From Apium graveolens (lineage: Eukaryota; Streptophyta; Magnoliopsida; Apiales; Apiaceae), in assembly GCF_009905375.1 (NCBI RefSeq), contig NC_133650.1, positions 67,945,648 through 68,009,647 on the forward strand: a DNA stretch of 64,000 bases, written 5' to 3'. Position numbers and translations under genes: made by a program. The number at the start of each line of letters is the position of its first letter. Position 1 is the first letter of the stretch. Below are positions 1 through 9,511 of this stretch, in pieces. The notes under the pieces were generated by a model. It saw only the letters and a list, made by a program, of their open reading frames with translations. It ran no database searches and was not told where the DNA came from.

Positions 1-360
1 AGAGTTGCAGTAGGAGTAATAATAGCCGCTTTATCTCCCAACTCAGGAAGATCCAATGATTTTCCAATCACTTCAGTTGTGATCTCATACTCCTTGTTAT
101 CATACCCAAAGAAGATGGTATCTCTCTTAGCATCTATGCGATGTGGTCTAAATCTGCATAACATGTCTAAACCATACTCTAAAAGCAGCATTTAAAGCAA
201 AACCAATATCACTGTGAGCAAGAAAATCTTAAATCATGTGAAAATCAGGATGAATATCATCATGAGATAATGGGGCTTTGAAATTATTTGGTCCAAAAGT
301 CCTATCTCGTATGATATACTTGGTGTACATAATTTTAAAAATCTGGTTAAAATTTTCCAT
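1..360 (-). pseudogene. Env-like (post-pol) ORF of SIR-1, N-terminal part, broken
   Basis: Reading leftwards from the ATG at 360, the protein begins MENFNQIFKIMY and continues through YIIRDRTFGPNNF and LSHDDIHPDFHMI to a stop at about 229. After that stop the phase carries on with recognisable sequence (DFLAHSDIGFALNAAF, then VWFRHVMQI) in an interrupted frame. Such ORFs between pol and the 3' LTR are known from Sireviruses, where they are called env-like, although no envelope function has been shown. It starts about 500 bp after the pol stop. The C-terminal half lies outside the window; 62046-64000 shows what that half looks like in a related copy. The function is unknown and this copy cannot be translated in full. 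Confidence 0.6.
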
Positions 361-867
361 TAAAGATATATCAGGGTTTAATAGAGAAGTGTGTGTGTAT
401 TTTGCAGGGAGAGTAAAAATTGGAGAAGTTGTGTGTAATTTTAAGTATCTGAATATGATTTGTTTTGTAAAAACTAATTGTATTTTTAGACACACAAAGA
501 AGCATATATGACAACTGTCATATTTTGATTGATTAGAGGAATTAGTGGACCAAGTTTCGTGTAATGACAGTTAATAATGCACAACTTTTAAGGAGCGGTA
601 ATGTGTTACTGCATATAAATTTACATATGCCACAAAAAAATCTTTCTCTTGAATTACAAATGACCTTCAAAGCATGCAAAGACAATATGCCAAATTAAAA
701 TTAATTAATTTAAGTACAAATTAAAACAGATAATTTATTTACTGATATGTCATTAAAACATCACTAGTTAGGAAATGATTATCCATCAAGATAAAGTCTT
801 GTCGGGATCTGACATACCCTGTCAAGATATGACTTTCCTTGTAAGGATCTGACCTTTTATTATTCTC
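361..867 (-). other. SIR-1 spacer between pol and env-like ORF
   Basis: This is AT-rich non-coding sequence with no credible ORF. At 795-853 it holds several GGATCTGAC/TCAAGATATGAC-type motifs resembling the TCAGGAT cluster of the SIR-2 LTR. Nothing else is recognisable. Confidence 0.5.
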
Positions 868-1353
868 CTAGTTGATCATAACAAGATCATTAATCATCTT
901 GGTAAAAGTTGCTTCAGACAATGGCTTTGTGAAGATGTCTTGCACTTGTTGATCTGTTGAAACAAAGTGAAGCTCAATAGTTCCTTCCATGACATGTTCT
1001 CTAATAAAATGATATTTGATGCCGATATGTTTAGTAAGAGAGTGTTGAACTGGATTTCCTGTCATATCAATAGCACTTTGATTATCACAATAAATAGAAA
1101 TTTTTGAATAAGATAATTCATAGTCCAGTAGTTGATTCCTCATCCACAATATCTGAGCACAAAAGCTTCCTGCAGAAATATACTCAGCTTCAGCTATAGA
1201 AGTTGAAATTGATTTTTGTTTCTTGTTTAGCCATGAGACAAGTATTCCACCCATATATTGACATCCACCTGATGTGCTTTTCCAATCAATTTTGCCCCCT
1301 GCAAAATCAACATCTGAGAAGTCAAATAAATTGAAATTTAATCCTCTTACCAT
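868..1353 (-). pseudogene. pol: Copia RNase H domain (C-terminus of pol), SIR-1
   Basis: This 161-residue open segment is the copia-type RNase H that degrades the RNA strand during reverse transcription. Visible motifs in order are SDVDFAG (first catalytic Asp region), KSTSGG, SIAEAEYIS (catalytic Glu), IYCDNQSAI (catalytic Asp), KHIGIKYHFIREHV and DIFTKPL. The segment ends at a natural pol stop at 868. It is intact, but the RT upstream is broken, so it cannot be made as part of a full polyprotein. The ATG at 1353 is only the edge of the open segment, not a biological start. Confidence 0.9.
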
Positions 1354-2434
1354 AAACTAAGAGATTGAGATCCCTTCAAATATCTTAAAATTCTTTTCAC
1401 AGCAATCAAGTGAGGTTTTCTGGGCTTTGCCTAAAATCTTGCACACAAACAAGTTGCATATATAATATCTGACCTACTTGCAGTAAGATATTATAAGGAA
1501 CTAATCATGCATCTGTAAGTAGTCACATTAACCTCATTACCTTGATCAGGATCTAATTTTATTGTTGTAACCACCAGAGTTATTATTGTTGTACTTTCTT
1601 TCATGTTAAACCTTATCAACAGATTTTTTGTATATTTAGACTGATTTATGAAAATCCCTTCATCAGTCTATTTAACTTGCAATCCCAGAAAATAGCTCAT
1701 TTCTCCCATCATGCTCATCTGATACTTTGACTTTATAAGTTCAGAGAATTTTTTGCATAGCTTATTGTTAGTAGACCCAAAAATAATGTCATCGGCATAA
1801 ATTTATGCCAAAAGTAAGTCCTTACCCTTATTAATATAAAATAAGGTTTTATTAATTGTACCTCTTTTGAAACCACTTTCAATCAGGAATTGAGCAAGTG
1901 TTTCATACCGGGCTCTTGGTACTTACTTGAGTCCATACAATGACTTGTCTAGTTTGTAAACATGATATGGAAATCTTGGATCAATGAATCCTTGTGGTTG
2001 CTCAACATAGACTTCCTCTTCTAGTTCTCCATTCAGAAAAGCACTTTTGACATCCATTTGAAAGACCTTGAATTTCATATGTGTTGTATAAGCTAAAAAG
2101 ATCTGATAGCCTCGAATATTGCAATAGAATAAAAGGTTTCATCATAGTCAATTCCTTCTTGTTAAGAATATCCTTTAGAAACAAGTCTAGATTTGTTCCT
2201 GATTATTGTGCCATTAAAATCAGTCTTGTTTTTGAAAACCCATTTTGTACCCACTATTGATCTGTTATTTGATCTGGGTACTAACTTTCAGACTTTATTT
2301 CTTTCAAATTTATTTAACTCTTCTTGCACAACAGTAACCCAATCAGCATCTTTAAGTGCATCTTCTACTTTCTTAGGCTCCTCCTTAGAAAGAATATTGT
2401 GATACATACATTCATGCTCAGTTGCACTTCTGGT
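1354..2434 (-). pseudogene. pol: Copia reverse transcriptase, SIR-1, frameshifted
   Basis: Pieces of RT are readable in different frames. At about 2184-1960 there is sequence matching the copia RT block around a mutated [17 protein letters not shown], followed by EQPQGF. At about 1960-1800 there is a line equivalent to APRAWYETLAQFL. At about 1810-1690 the catalytic motif reads YADDIIFGST (usual form YVDD), followed by MMGEMSYFLGLQ. Several stops and frameshifts separate these blocks. It joins the intact RNase H on its 3' side. The domain identity is secure; no functional enzyme can come from it. Confidence 0.8.
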
Positions 2435-3418
2435 TTAAACATTAGCATCAGGATTTCCAATGATAAGATCAGGAGTGTGATCTTTTTTCCATTTTATTGC
2501 TCTTGGAAGTTGAGTTCTACTGCTTGATGCTCCCCTTGAATTTGATGCATCATTGCTCATGATGTGTTTTAGTAGAAAGCATTTGCATCCAAAGATGTGA
2601 AGATGCTTCACACTAGGTTTCTTTTCCTTGATCATTTGATAAGGAGTCATTCCATACCTATTTATGAGAGTCAGTTTTAAGTATAATAGGTAGTATTGAC
2701 AGCTTCAACCCAAAAGTATGTTGACAAATTTTCTTCTGCTAGCATTTTCCTTCCAGCCTCAATCAAAGTTCTATTTTTCCTTTCTACAACCTCATTTTGT
2801 TGAGGAGTACCTGGAGCTGAGAATTGCTGAGAGATTCCTTTGTATGTGAATAATTTATCCATCTTAGAGTTCATAAATTTTGTACCATTGTCAAACCTAA
2901 GTATTTACACTTTATACTTTTATCTATTTTTAATTAGCCTTACATGATCCAGAAGAATGTCTGAAATTTCATCTTTCTTGTGCAAGAAATAAACCTAGGT
3001 AAATTTATAAACAATAACTAAGGTGTAACTTTTCTTGTTGATAGACATAATATTTACGAGACCGAGGAGATTTAGATGCAACATTTAATATGGCTTCTTG
3101 TTGGATGATAATGTCTTGCTTCTGAAAGAAGTCCTTTTCTGCTTTCCTTGTTAACAGGAATCACAAAGTCCATCAGGAGAGAAATACCTATATGGTAATC
3201 ATCTCACTAAATCTTTCTTAATCAACTCATTAAGATTGTTGAATTTGAGATGAGAAAGCTTCTTGTACCAGTTCCAACTTTTATCAACTGATGCCCTACT
3301 GATCAGGCAAGTTTCAGGACCATCAGTATTTGCATGAAGTTTGGATTCATAAATATTTCCATGTTTGTATCCAATCAATACAACTTTCTTATATACTTTA
3401 TGAATTATTATTGGAAAA
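2435..3418 (-). pseudogene. pol: Copia pre-integrase and integrase region, SIR-1, partly deleted
   Basis: The pre-integrase/zinc-binding region lies at about 3400-3150 (GYKHGNIYESKLHANTD, then FNNLNELIKKDLV, then SPDGLCDSC). The integrase core end reads ISQQFSAPGTPQQNEVVERKNRTL at 2820-2760. The copia motif HLHIFGCKCF sits at about 2610. Directly after CKCFLLKH the reading jumps to a Ser/Arg-rich linker (SNSRGASSSRTQLPRAIKW), which suggests an in-frame deletion of the integrase C-terminal part. Stops occur at about 2677 and elsewhere. The 5' edge is the SIR-2 LTR. Confidence 0.8.
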
Positions 3419-3959
3419 TGTCTAAGTCAGAAATCATTATATGCTGGGATCAGGATCAGGATCTTCACAAGGTAGTCATGATCTGTCAAAGTGTCAGGAT
3501 CTGCCTAAATCAGGATATGCATGTATCAGGATACAGACTGTCAGGATATAAATATGCTACAGGATAAGTCATAATCTGTTGATTGATACAATCCCAATAT
3601 TTATGGAGTTTTATGTAGTCGATTCTTGACTTATAGGAATGCAGCTGTTAATTAAATAAGTATAGAAACTAGATATATTATACTGTAACATATCTTGTAA
3701 TTGATAGAGATTGATTTAGTACCTGTGTATTATATAAAAACAGAATAGGTTACCACATCTGGTGTATCAACCAAGTATTATTTGTAACCTAGCGGCTCTT
3801 AAGAATACCTTTTTTCTTGAGAGAGTTTGGTAATAATTTATAAGAGAATAAATAAACTATTATTTGATCTATCTTGTTATTTCTTTACTTCTTGATAATC
3901 GATTAGTTTGATAAGTGTATCCAACCCCCCCTTAAACAATTATCATTCACTGTGTAACA
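3419..3959 (+). repeat. 5' LTR of SIR-2
   Basis: It begins with TG at about 3419 (TGTCTAAGTCAG) and ends GTGTAACA at 3959, directly before the PBS, about 541 bp in all. Near its 3' end it shares the string GTATCCAACCCCCC with the LTR at 61275-61769. It contains a TATA-like box at 3731-3740 and a run of TCAGGAT motifs at 3449-3566. No second LTR of this copy survives, so the 5' boundary is inferred from the end of the SIR-1 coding match. Confidence 0.7.
3731..3740 (+). promoter_or_regulatory. TATA-like box in SIR-2 LTR
   Basis: TATATAAAAA lies about 230 bp before the LTR end, where U3 meets R in a copia LTR of this size. The related LTR at 61275-61769 has TATATAAA at the equivalent place. Confidence 0.5.
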
Positions 3960-3961
3960 AG

Positions 3962-3973
3962 TGGTATCAGAGC
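3962..3973 (+). other. Primer-binding site of SIR-2
   Basis: TGGTATCAGAGC starts two bases after the LTR end. This is the usual plant copia PBS, complementary to the 3' end of initiator tRNA-Met. Confidence 0.9.
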
Positions 3974-4007
3974 ATGATAATTGACTGATAATTAGAAAAG
4001 ATAAAGA

Positions 4008-6300
4008 TGTCAGGAAGTATGAAAGCATGAAAATTCCAATCTTAAAAAAAGTTGATTATTGCACATGGAGAATCAAGATGTTAATGTTTCCTGAAGATAT
4101 TGATTATTCCTATATTGATATAATCCATAGTGGACCTCCTTATCCTCAAAAGGTTGTTCAAATGACAACCACAGTTCCTGAGCACTACATGATGAAAGAA
4201 AAATCTTAGTGGTCAGGACTTGGGAAGGCTGCAATGCTCAAGGATGCTAAGGTCAGGAATATTCTTTAAAATAGTTTGGACAATGTAATGTCAAACATGA
4301 TGATTGCCTGTAAAACTGCCAAAGCTATATGTGATGCTTTGGAAACTCAGTGTCAAGGAACAATGGCAATTAAGAAGAATAGAATGGTTGTTCTTGTGCA
4401 AGAGTATGAATAATTTAATGCTAAACCTGATGAGACTATTACTGATATCTATGACAGATTCCTGACAATGTTAAATGATCTGTCATTATTTGAAAAGGAG
4501 TATGACAAGGAAGATTCGAACACCAAGTTTTTTAGAGCTTTTTCTGAAGAATGGGACATACAGGCATCCATTATCAGGCATCAGTATGATCTTGATATAC
4601 TGACACTAGATGAAATCTATAGGATGCTGAAGACCCATGACTTGGAGATTCAGCAAAGGAAGAACAAGAAGGATCAGAAAATGAAGGTTGTTGCTCTTAA
4701 TATTGAGACTCACAAAGGAAAAGAAAGAGGAAGTGAAAGTTCAAGAAGAAGGAACATGGTTGAGGAGTCAGATATTGATGAGTCATCAGATCCTGACACA
4801 GATACTGATGAGGATTCTGAAATTAAGTTGGATGATCCTCAAGTTGTCCAAATGGCTACAGTGTTTTTGAAAGGTTTCAGGAGGGTGAGGTTTGGAAAGT
4901 CTTATAGAAAAAGCGGCTTTAACAAGAAGTACTCTAATGATGGAAAGGGAAAATTCGGAAAGAATGAAGGTCAGTATTCCAAAGGAAGAAAGTTTGACAA
5001 GACAAAGGTGACTTGCTACAACTACAATGAAAGGGGGCATTTGGCTACTGAATGTCCTAAGTCATCTGGTAAAGCATTGTTCACTTCAAGCTCTAATAAG
5101 GAATGGATGGACACATCAAGATATGATAATAATGATGAATGATATGCTCTAATGACAACTCATGGAGAGGATGTGTCTTCCACTAATAAGGTACAAATGA
5201 CTATTTTTCCTATAGATTCTGATAATTTATCTGAGTTAAAGAAATTCATGTATTCTCCGCATGCTAGCTTTAAGAATAAGTCCATTGAAACTGATAGTTT
5301 GATTGCTGAGAATAAAGAACTTAAAAAGAAAAATGATCACTTAGAAGCTGAGTTGATATGTATGCATAAAAATGAAAAAGCATGTAAAAAGGCAATACAT
5401 AATAAAACTCAGATGCACATTAAATATGCCATGCTAGAGAAAGTACTGGAAAATGAAAGATAAGTGTTTAAGACTTGGACGACTTCAGGTAGAAAAGTTC
5501 ATAACTTTATAAATGATAAAAACTGGAAAGAATGTTTAGGTTACAATAAATTCACAAACATCAATAAAAAGATTAAAAATACTACACCAGTTAAGTTTGT
5601 TAGTACTGATGAGAATGAAGTCAAATCAATATATGAAGTAGGATCTACCTCTAGAGTTCTTGATAAAAAGAAAGTTGAGTTTAGAGATAAGGAAAAGAAA
5701 GTTAAAAACATAGGCCTTTTCTCTAAGAGTCAACTAGAGAAGAAAATTTGTAAAGTAACTGATAGGCCTCACAAAACCAGTGCAAAAAGAGGTAGAAATG
5801 AAAAATATGGTATAAATAAAGCAAGAAATTACAAATACATTCTTGATGCTCCTATGAAAGCTTGTTTTAACTATGGTAATACTAATCATATTTCTATTGA
5901 TTGCAGGAAGAATAAAAAGAAAGCTACTGTTATTCCTGAGTCTGATATTAGTGGTAGATCAGTATTTTACAAACCACAGAACCCCTGTTTACACCATGGT
6001 AGTATTTGGCATTCCATTTATACTTGTAAAGAGTATCATAGTATGTACCATAATAATTATGATCCTTTGGCCAAGTTTAATAAAATTGCTAGTTCTGCTA
6101 AATTTTCCAAATTGAATGATCATGCATCTTATAGAGTTAAAACTATCAAGACAAATCCTGATGGAGCAATTCCTGATGGAGCAAATCTTGATGCACCAAA
6201 TCCTGACAGGAAGTCTTCTGCTACACACAAGCTTAATATGTCAAAAAGGACACAACAAGTGTGGGTTCTCAAAAAATTTCTAAATTATTTCCGCATTACT
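4008..6300 (+). pseudogene. gag: Sirevirus-like gag of SIR-2
   Basis: Gag forms the virus-like particle and binds element RNA. The start is the ATG at 4008, by comparison with the gag start at 61225; a one-base shift follows almost at once. The body then reads ILKKVDYCTWRIKM, a block with stops near 4209 and 4269, and the long open part 4468-5142 (DLSLFEKEYDKEDSNTKFF, MLKTHDLEIQQRK). A zinc-knuckle-like CYNYNERGHLATEC follows at about 5015, with its second Cys changed to Tyr. Residues from 5230 to 5460 (LIAENKELKKKNDHLEAEL) look like a coiled coil. Two more knuckle-like motifs follow (CFNYGNTNHISIDC and CLHHGSIWHSIYTC), again lacking one Cys. The great length and coiled coil fit Sirevirus gag. 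At least five stops break it. Confidence 0.8.
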
Positions 6301-6660
6301 AATTACAGGGAAATAAAAAGAGTGCACTGGTACTGGATAGTGGTTGCTCTGCACATATAACTGGAAATAAATCCATGTTGTCATAATATAAGGAGAAGGC
6401 TGGCCCAATGGTTTCCTATGGTGATGGAAATGTAGGAAAAACACTGGGATATGACAATATAATCATTGGAAATGTCATTATTCATGATGCAGCTCTGGTA
6501 GAAGGACTAAAGCACAATCTGTTGAACATCAGTCAAATTACTGACAAAGGATACTTTGTTATATTTTATGACAATCACTATGAAGCAGTTCATAAAATTA
6601 CAAAGAAGGTTGTTTTCAAAGGGTACAGACATGGAAACATCTATGAAGCCAAACTTCATG
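6301..6660 (+). pseudogene. pol: Aspartic protease region of SIR-2 pol
   Basis: The retropepsin that would process the polyprotein is marked by VLDSGCSAHITG at about 6330-6365, the copia form of the D-S/T-G active site. A stop follows at 6384. Typical downstream sequence continues as YGDGNVGKTLGY and HNLLNISQITDKGYF. It is in the expected place between gag and pre-integrase. The stops make it inactive. Confidence 0.8.
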
Positions 6661-7548
6661 CAAATACTGACAGACCTGAAACTTACCTGATAAGCAAAGA
6701 ATCAGAAGATGAAAGTTGGAACTTGAATAAGAAGCATTTTAATTTCAATTTCAACAATCTTAATGAATTGGTGAAGAAAGATTTGGTTAGAGGTCTACCA
6801 AATATGTACTACTCTCCTAATGGCTTGTGTGATGCATGTCAACAAGCTAAGAAAATAAGAACCTCTTTTAAAATCAAGTCAGAATCATCCATCAAGAAGC
6901 CATATCAAATGTTGTATCTAGATATCTTTGGCCCTGTCAATGTCATGCCAATTAACAAGAAAAGGTACACCTTAGTTTTTGTTGATGAGTATACCAAATT
7001 TACATGGGTATTTTTCTTGTACAGGAAAGATGAAACTCCAAATGTTCTTTTAGATCATCTAAGATTAATTGAAAATAAATCAAAGTACAAGGTACAAGTA
7101 TTCAGGAGTGATAATGGAACTGATTTTAAAAGCAGCAAGAAGGATGAATTATGAAGATATATGGAAATTTCTCAACAATTCTCAGCTCCTGACACACCTC
7201 AGCAAAATGGAGTTTTAGAAAGGAAGAACATTAAAGCTGGAAGAACAATGCTTGTGGAAGCAAATCTACCAACATACTTTTGGGCTGAAGCTGTCGACAC
7301 TGCCTGTTATACTCATAATCTGACTTTAATTAACATATATGGACCGACTCCTTATCAATTGATTAAGAAAAAGAAGCCAAGCTTGAATCATCTTCATATT
7401 TTTGGATGTAAATGCTTTGTACTTAGAACACATCCTGAAATGCTTGGAAAATTTGTCAGAAAAATGGATGAGATAATTTTTGTTAGATATCCTTCTTCTA
7501 AAGCCTACAAAGTATTCAATCTGAGAACTAGAAAAATTATTGAATAAA
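6661..7548 (+). pseudogene. pol: Integrase of SIR-2
   Basis: The pre-integrase block reads FNNLNELVKKDLVRG and then LCDACQQAKKIRTSF, the Cys pair of the HHCC zinc site; one His is not clear. The catalytic core shows YLDIFGPVNV (first Asp), FRSDNGTDF (second Asp) and SAPDTPQQNGVLERKN (Glu). The core is cut by a stop at 7152. The later copia blocks YFWAEAVDTACYTHN, HLHIFGCKCFVL and GKFVRKMDEIIF run to a stop at 7545. Apart from that stop it is one of the better-preserved copia integrases in the window. A short deletion around ERKN-IKAGRT removes a few residues. Confidence 0.85.
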
Positions 7549-7953
7549 TTCAAGTTTCTTTTGATGATAATAAGATTCCTGAAATTGAAGAAGATACTCA
7601 TGAAGAACTGTATTTGCAAACAAAAAGCAGTGGGAAAATGATCCAAATCCTGATGACTCATCAAATCCTGATGATGAGTGAAATCCTGACACTGAGTCAA
7701 AACTTGATAACAATACTGATCCTGATCTAGAGTTGATAATTGAAGATGCACATGTTGAGGGGGAGCAAAATGAACACACAGACAACAATAACTCTAGTGA
7801 ATCAAATTCTGATGAATCAGAAAACACTCGATCAACTAAATTTCTTCTAGCTCAATAGAAAATAGTTCATCAGAAGGAGATTATACAACTGAGCATCAAG
7901 ATTAATTTGGTGAACATGCCACATTTGGGAGCTCTTCTCAATCAGGAAGTGAC
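7549..7953 (+). pseudogene. pol: Integrase-RT linker of SIR-2, cut by COP-B
   Basis: Acidic, low-complexity coding sequence continues here in interrupted frames (NPDDSSNPDD, NPDTESKLDNN, DEHVEGEQNEH-like, SNSDESENTRST). This is the variable linker between integrase and RT in copia pol. It stops at the COP-B LTR. The last five bases, gtgac at 7949-7953, are the left copy of the target site of COP-B; the right copy is lost. Confidence 0.65.
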
Positions 7954-9498
7954 TGTTAGTTCTTGTGCCCTAAAGAGAATAATATGATGTTTTAGTTTAA
8001 TATATTTGGATTATTAATATTTATGTTCTATAGATTATTCCTTTAATAATTTATTAATTCTTAATTGACTGCGATATAAATGTTAGATAAATAAATATCC
8101 TTGAAATATGATATGCAATTCTATATCTCCAAAGATGTGAATTAGAAATGAGATTATGAGAATAGTATCAATATTCTTAAAGGTCCCTAATCGAGTATTA
8201 TTATAGGGGACAATAATAATGCATTAAGACTAGTATGTATGTTGACTAATGATCACATCTCATTGATCATAGGCTATGGTGATACTAAAGTAAAAAAATA
8301 GGCACATGTATTAGATACATGGTGCTGGATTGACCCGTTGTGAGATACTACATGTTTATAGTGTCATAAGTTATTCTCACAGTGATAATGTCGTAATGGT
8401 CCTTAGACCTGAAGTTATTATATTTCTTTACGAGAATTAATATACTCTGATTCTATTAAAAGTTATCCTTGACCGGGTAATGATAAAAGTGGACTTTGGG
8501 TATATTATGAATCGTATGAGAAATATGAATGATCTAGATGGGATTTAACCCTCCTATTTTAGGAGTGATATTATTGGCCTCTTGTGTGAGCTAGACTATG
8601 AAATGCGTGGCCACGCTCAAATGTTGATTTGGTGTGATAGTCTACTCATTGATCAAGGAAACTTGGATTAAAATATGATGATGATGACACATTACATACC
8701 TCTAGTTTAATCTATAATATTTGGTTAAATGGATTATATTACATTGTATATTATCATTTAAGGTTTAATCGAATCACCGATTTAATTATTATTACTTGGG
8801 TAGCAATGATGTATTACTAGATACCGCTCATTGTTTATAATTTTAATATGAGATATTACAATTATTGCCAACATAATAATAACCTACAAGGTCACAAACA
8901 AAGAACGCTTGAAGGAGAAATAATTTAAATTATAAATTTAAATTAAATAAGTAATTTGTTTTATTTATAATATTAATTAAGTATGACTTAATTAATTAAA
9001 TAAAAAAAATTACTTAAACTAATTCTTAAATAAGTTATTAATTAATTAAGTATGACTTAATTAAATAATAAATTGGGATTTTGAATTAGTATTAATTATA
9101 ATTAGAAAACTCATTCTTCTCTCAATATAAACTATTTGAGGGCTGATTTATAAACCAAAAGGATATATGGTTTACAAAACTCTAGCCGTTCAAGGAGAAA
9201 AAAGAAAAGAGGCAGAGATGGAGTTTTCAGGTGCTAGTACACATCAATCCTTCAAAAAAAGCGTTCGTGTGGATACCGTAGAGTATAGATCGCGAGAGCG
9301 GGATACCTGGTGATCAAAAAGGTTTGGAACTCCATTAATTTTCCATGAATGAACTCTTAAAGCTTCTTTAAGGTAAATATTCATACTACAAATTAAATAT
9401 CTATTTTCGCATGGATCCTGCATAGAGTTTCGATTTTATTCTGATTTTAATTTAAGTTTACATCATTTCTGTTACGTTTATGTGCATGAAACCCTTCA
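7954..9498 (+). repeat. 5' LTR of COP-B
   Basis: It spans TGTTAGTTCTTG to AAACCCTTCA, 1545 bp. The first part recurs at 58853-59751. The U5 part (from about 9340: CTTTAAGGTAAATATTCATA, GCATGGATCCTGC) resembles the U5 of COP-C2. A TATAAA at 9126-9131 is a plausible promoter box. Positions 8920-9070 are AT-rich runs of TTAATTAA type. Confidence 0.85.
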
Positions 9499-9499
9499 A

Positions 9500-9511
9500 T
9501 GACATCAGAGC
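9500..9511 (+). other. Degenerate PBS of COP-B
   Basis: TGACATCAGAGC lies directly after the LTR end. It differs from the standard TGGTATCAGAGC at two or three positions. The related COP-C2 has TGGGATCGAGC at the same place, so the ancestor may have carried a variant PBS. Confidence 0.6.

Larger units (their letters stand above)
1..3418 (-). mobile_element. SIR-1: Sirevirus-like Ty1/copia element, 3' half (pol plus env-like ORF)
   Basis: Read on the minus strand this runs integrase, reverse transcriptase, RNase H, a spacer of about 500 bp, then the start of an extra ORF that leaves the window at base 1. Integrase before RT is the copia order. A long extra ORF after pol is typical of Sireviruses. 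The upstream side is cut at about 3418 by the 5' LTR of SIR-2. The probable missing 5' end (LTR, PBS, gag start) lies at 61197-61769 in the same orientation. The coding frames carry several stops, frameshifts and one internal deletion, so the copy is dead. The superfamily is certain; the Sirevirus assignment rests on the extra ORF and the gag features of SIR-2. Confidence 0.8.
3419..7953 (+). mobile_element. SIR-2: Sirevirus-like copia, 5' LTR to integrase, truncated by COP-B
   Basis: The order on the plus strand is LTR, tRNA-Met-type PBS, a long gag with coiled coil and three zinc-knuckle-like motifs, a protease motif, integrase, and a linker that would lead to RT. RT, RNase H and the 3' LTR are absent, because COP-B begins at 7954 and no continuation is found beyond COP-B at 59752. 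SIR-2 lies head-to-head with SIR-1, whose integrase it interrupts. Its integrase is clearly related to that of SIR-1, so the two belong to the same broad lineage. Many stops make the copy inactive. The exact left edge is uncertain by some 20 bp. Confidence 0.8.

Noticed and set aside
3962..3973. tRNA-like strings (TGGTATCAGAGC and variants)
   Set aside because: These are primer-binding sites next to LTRs, not tRNA genes; no cloverleaf can be drawn around them.
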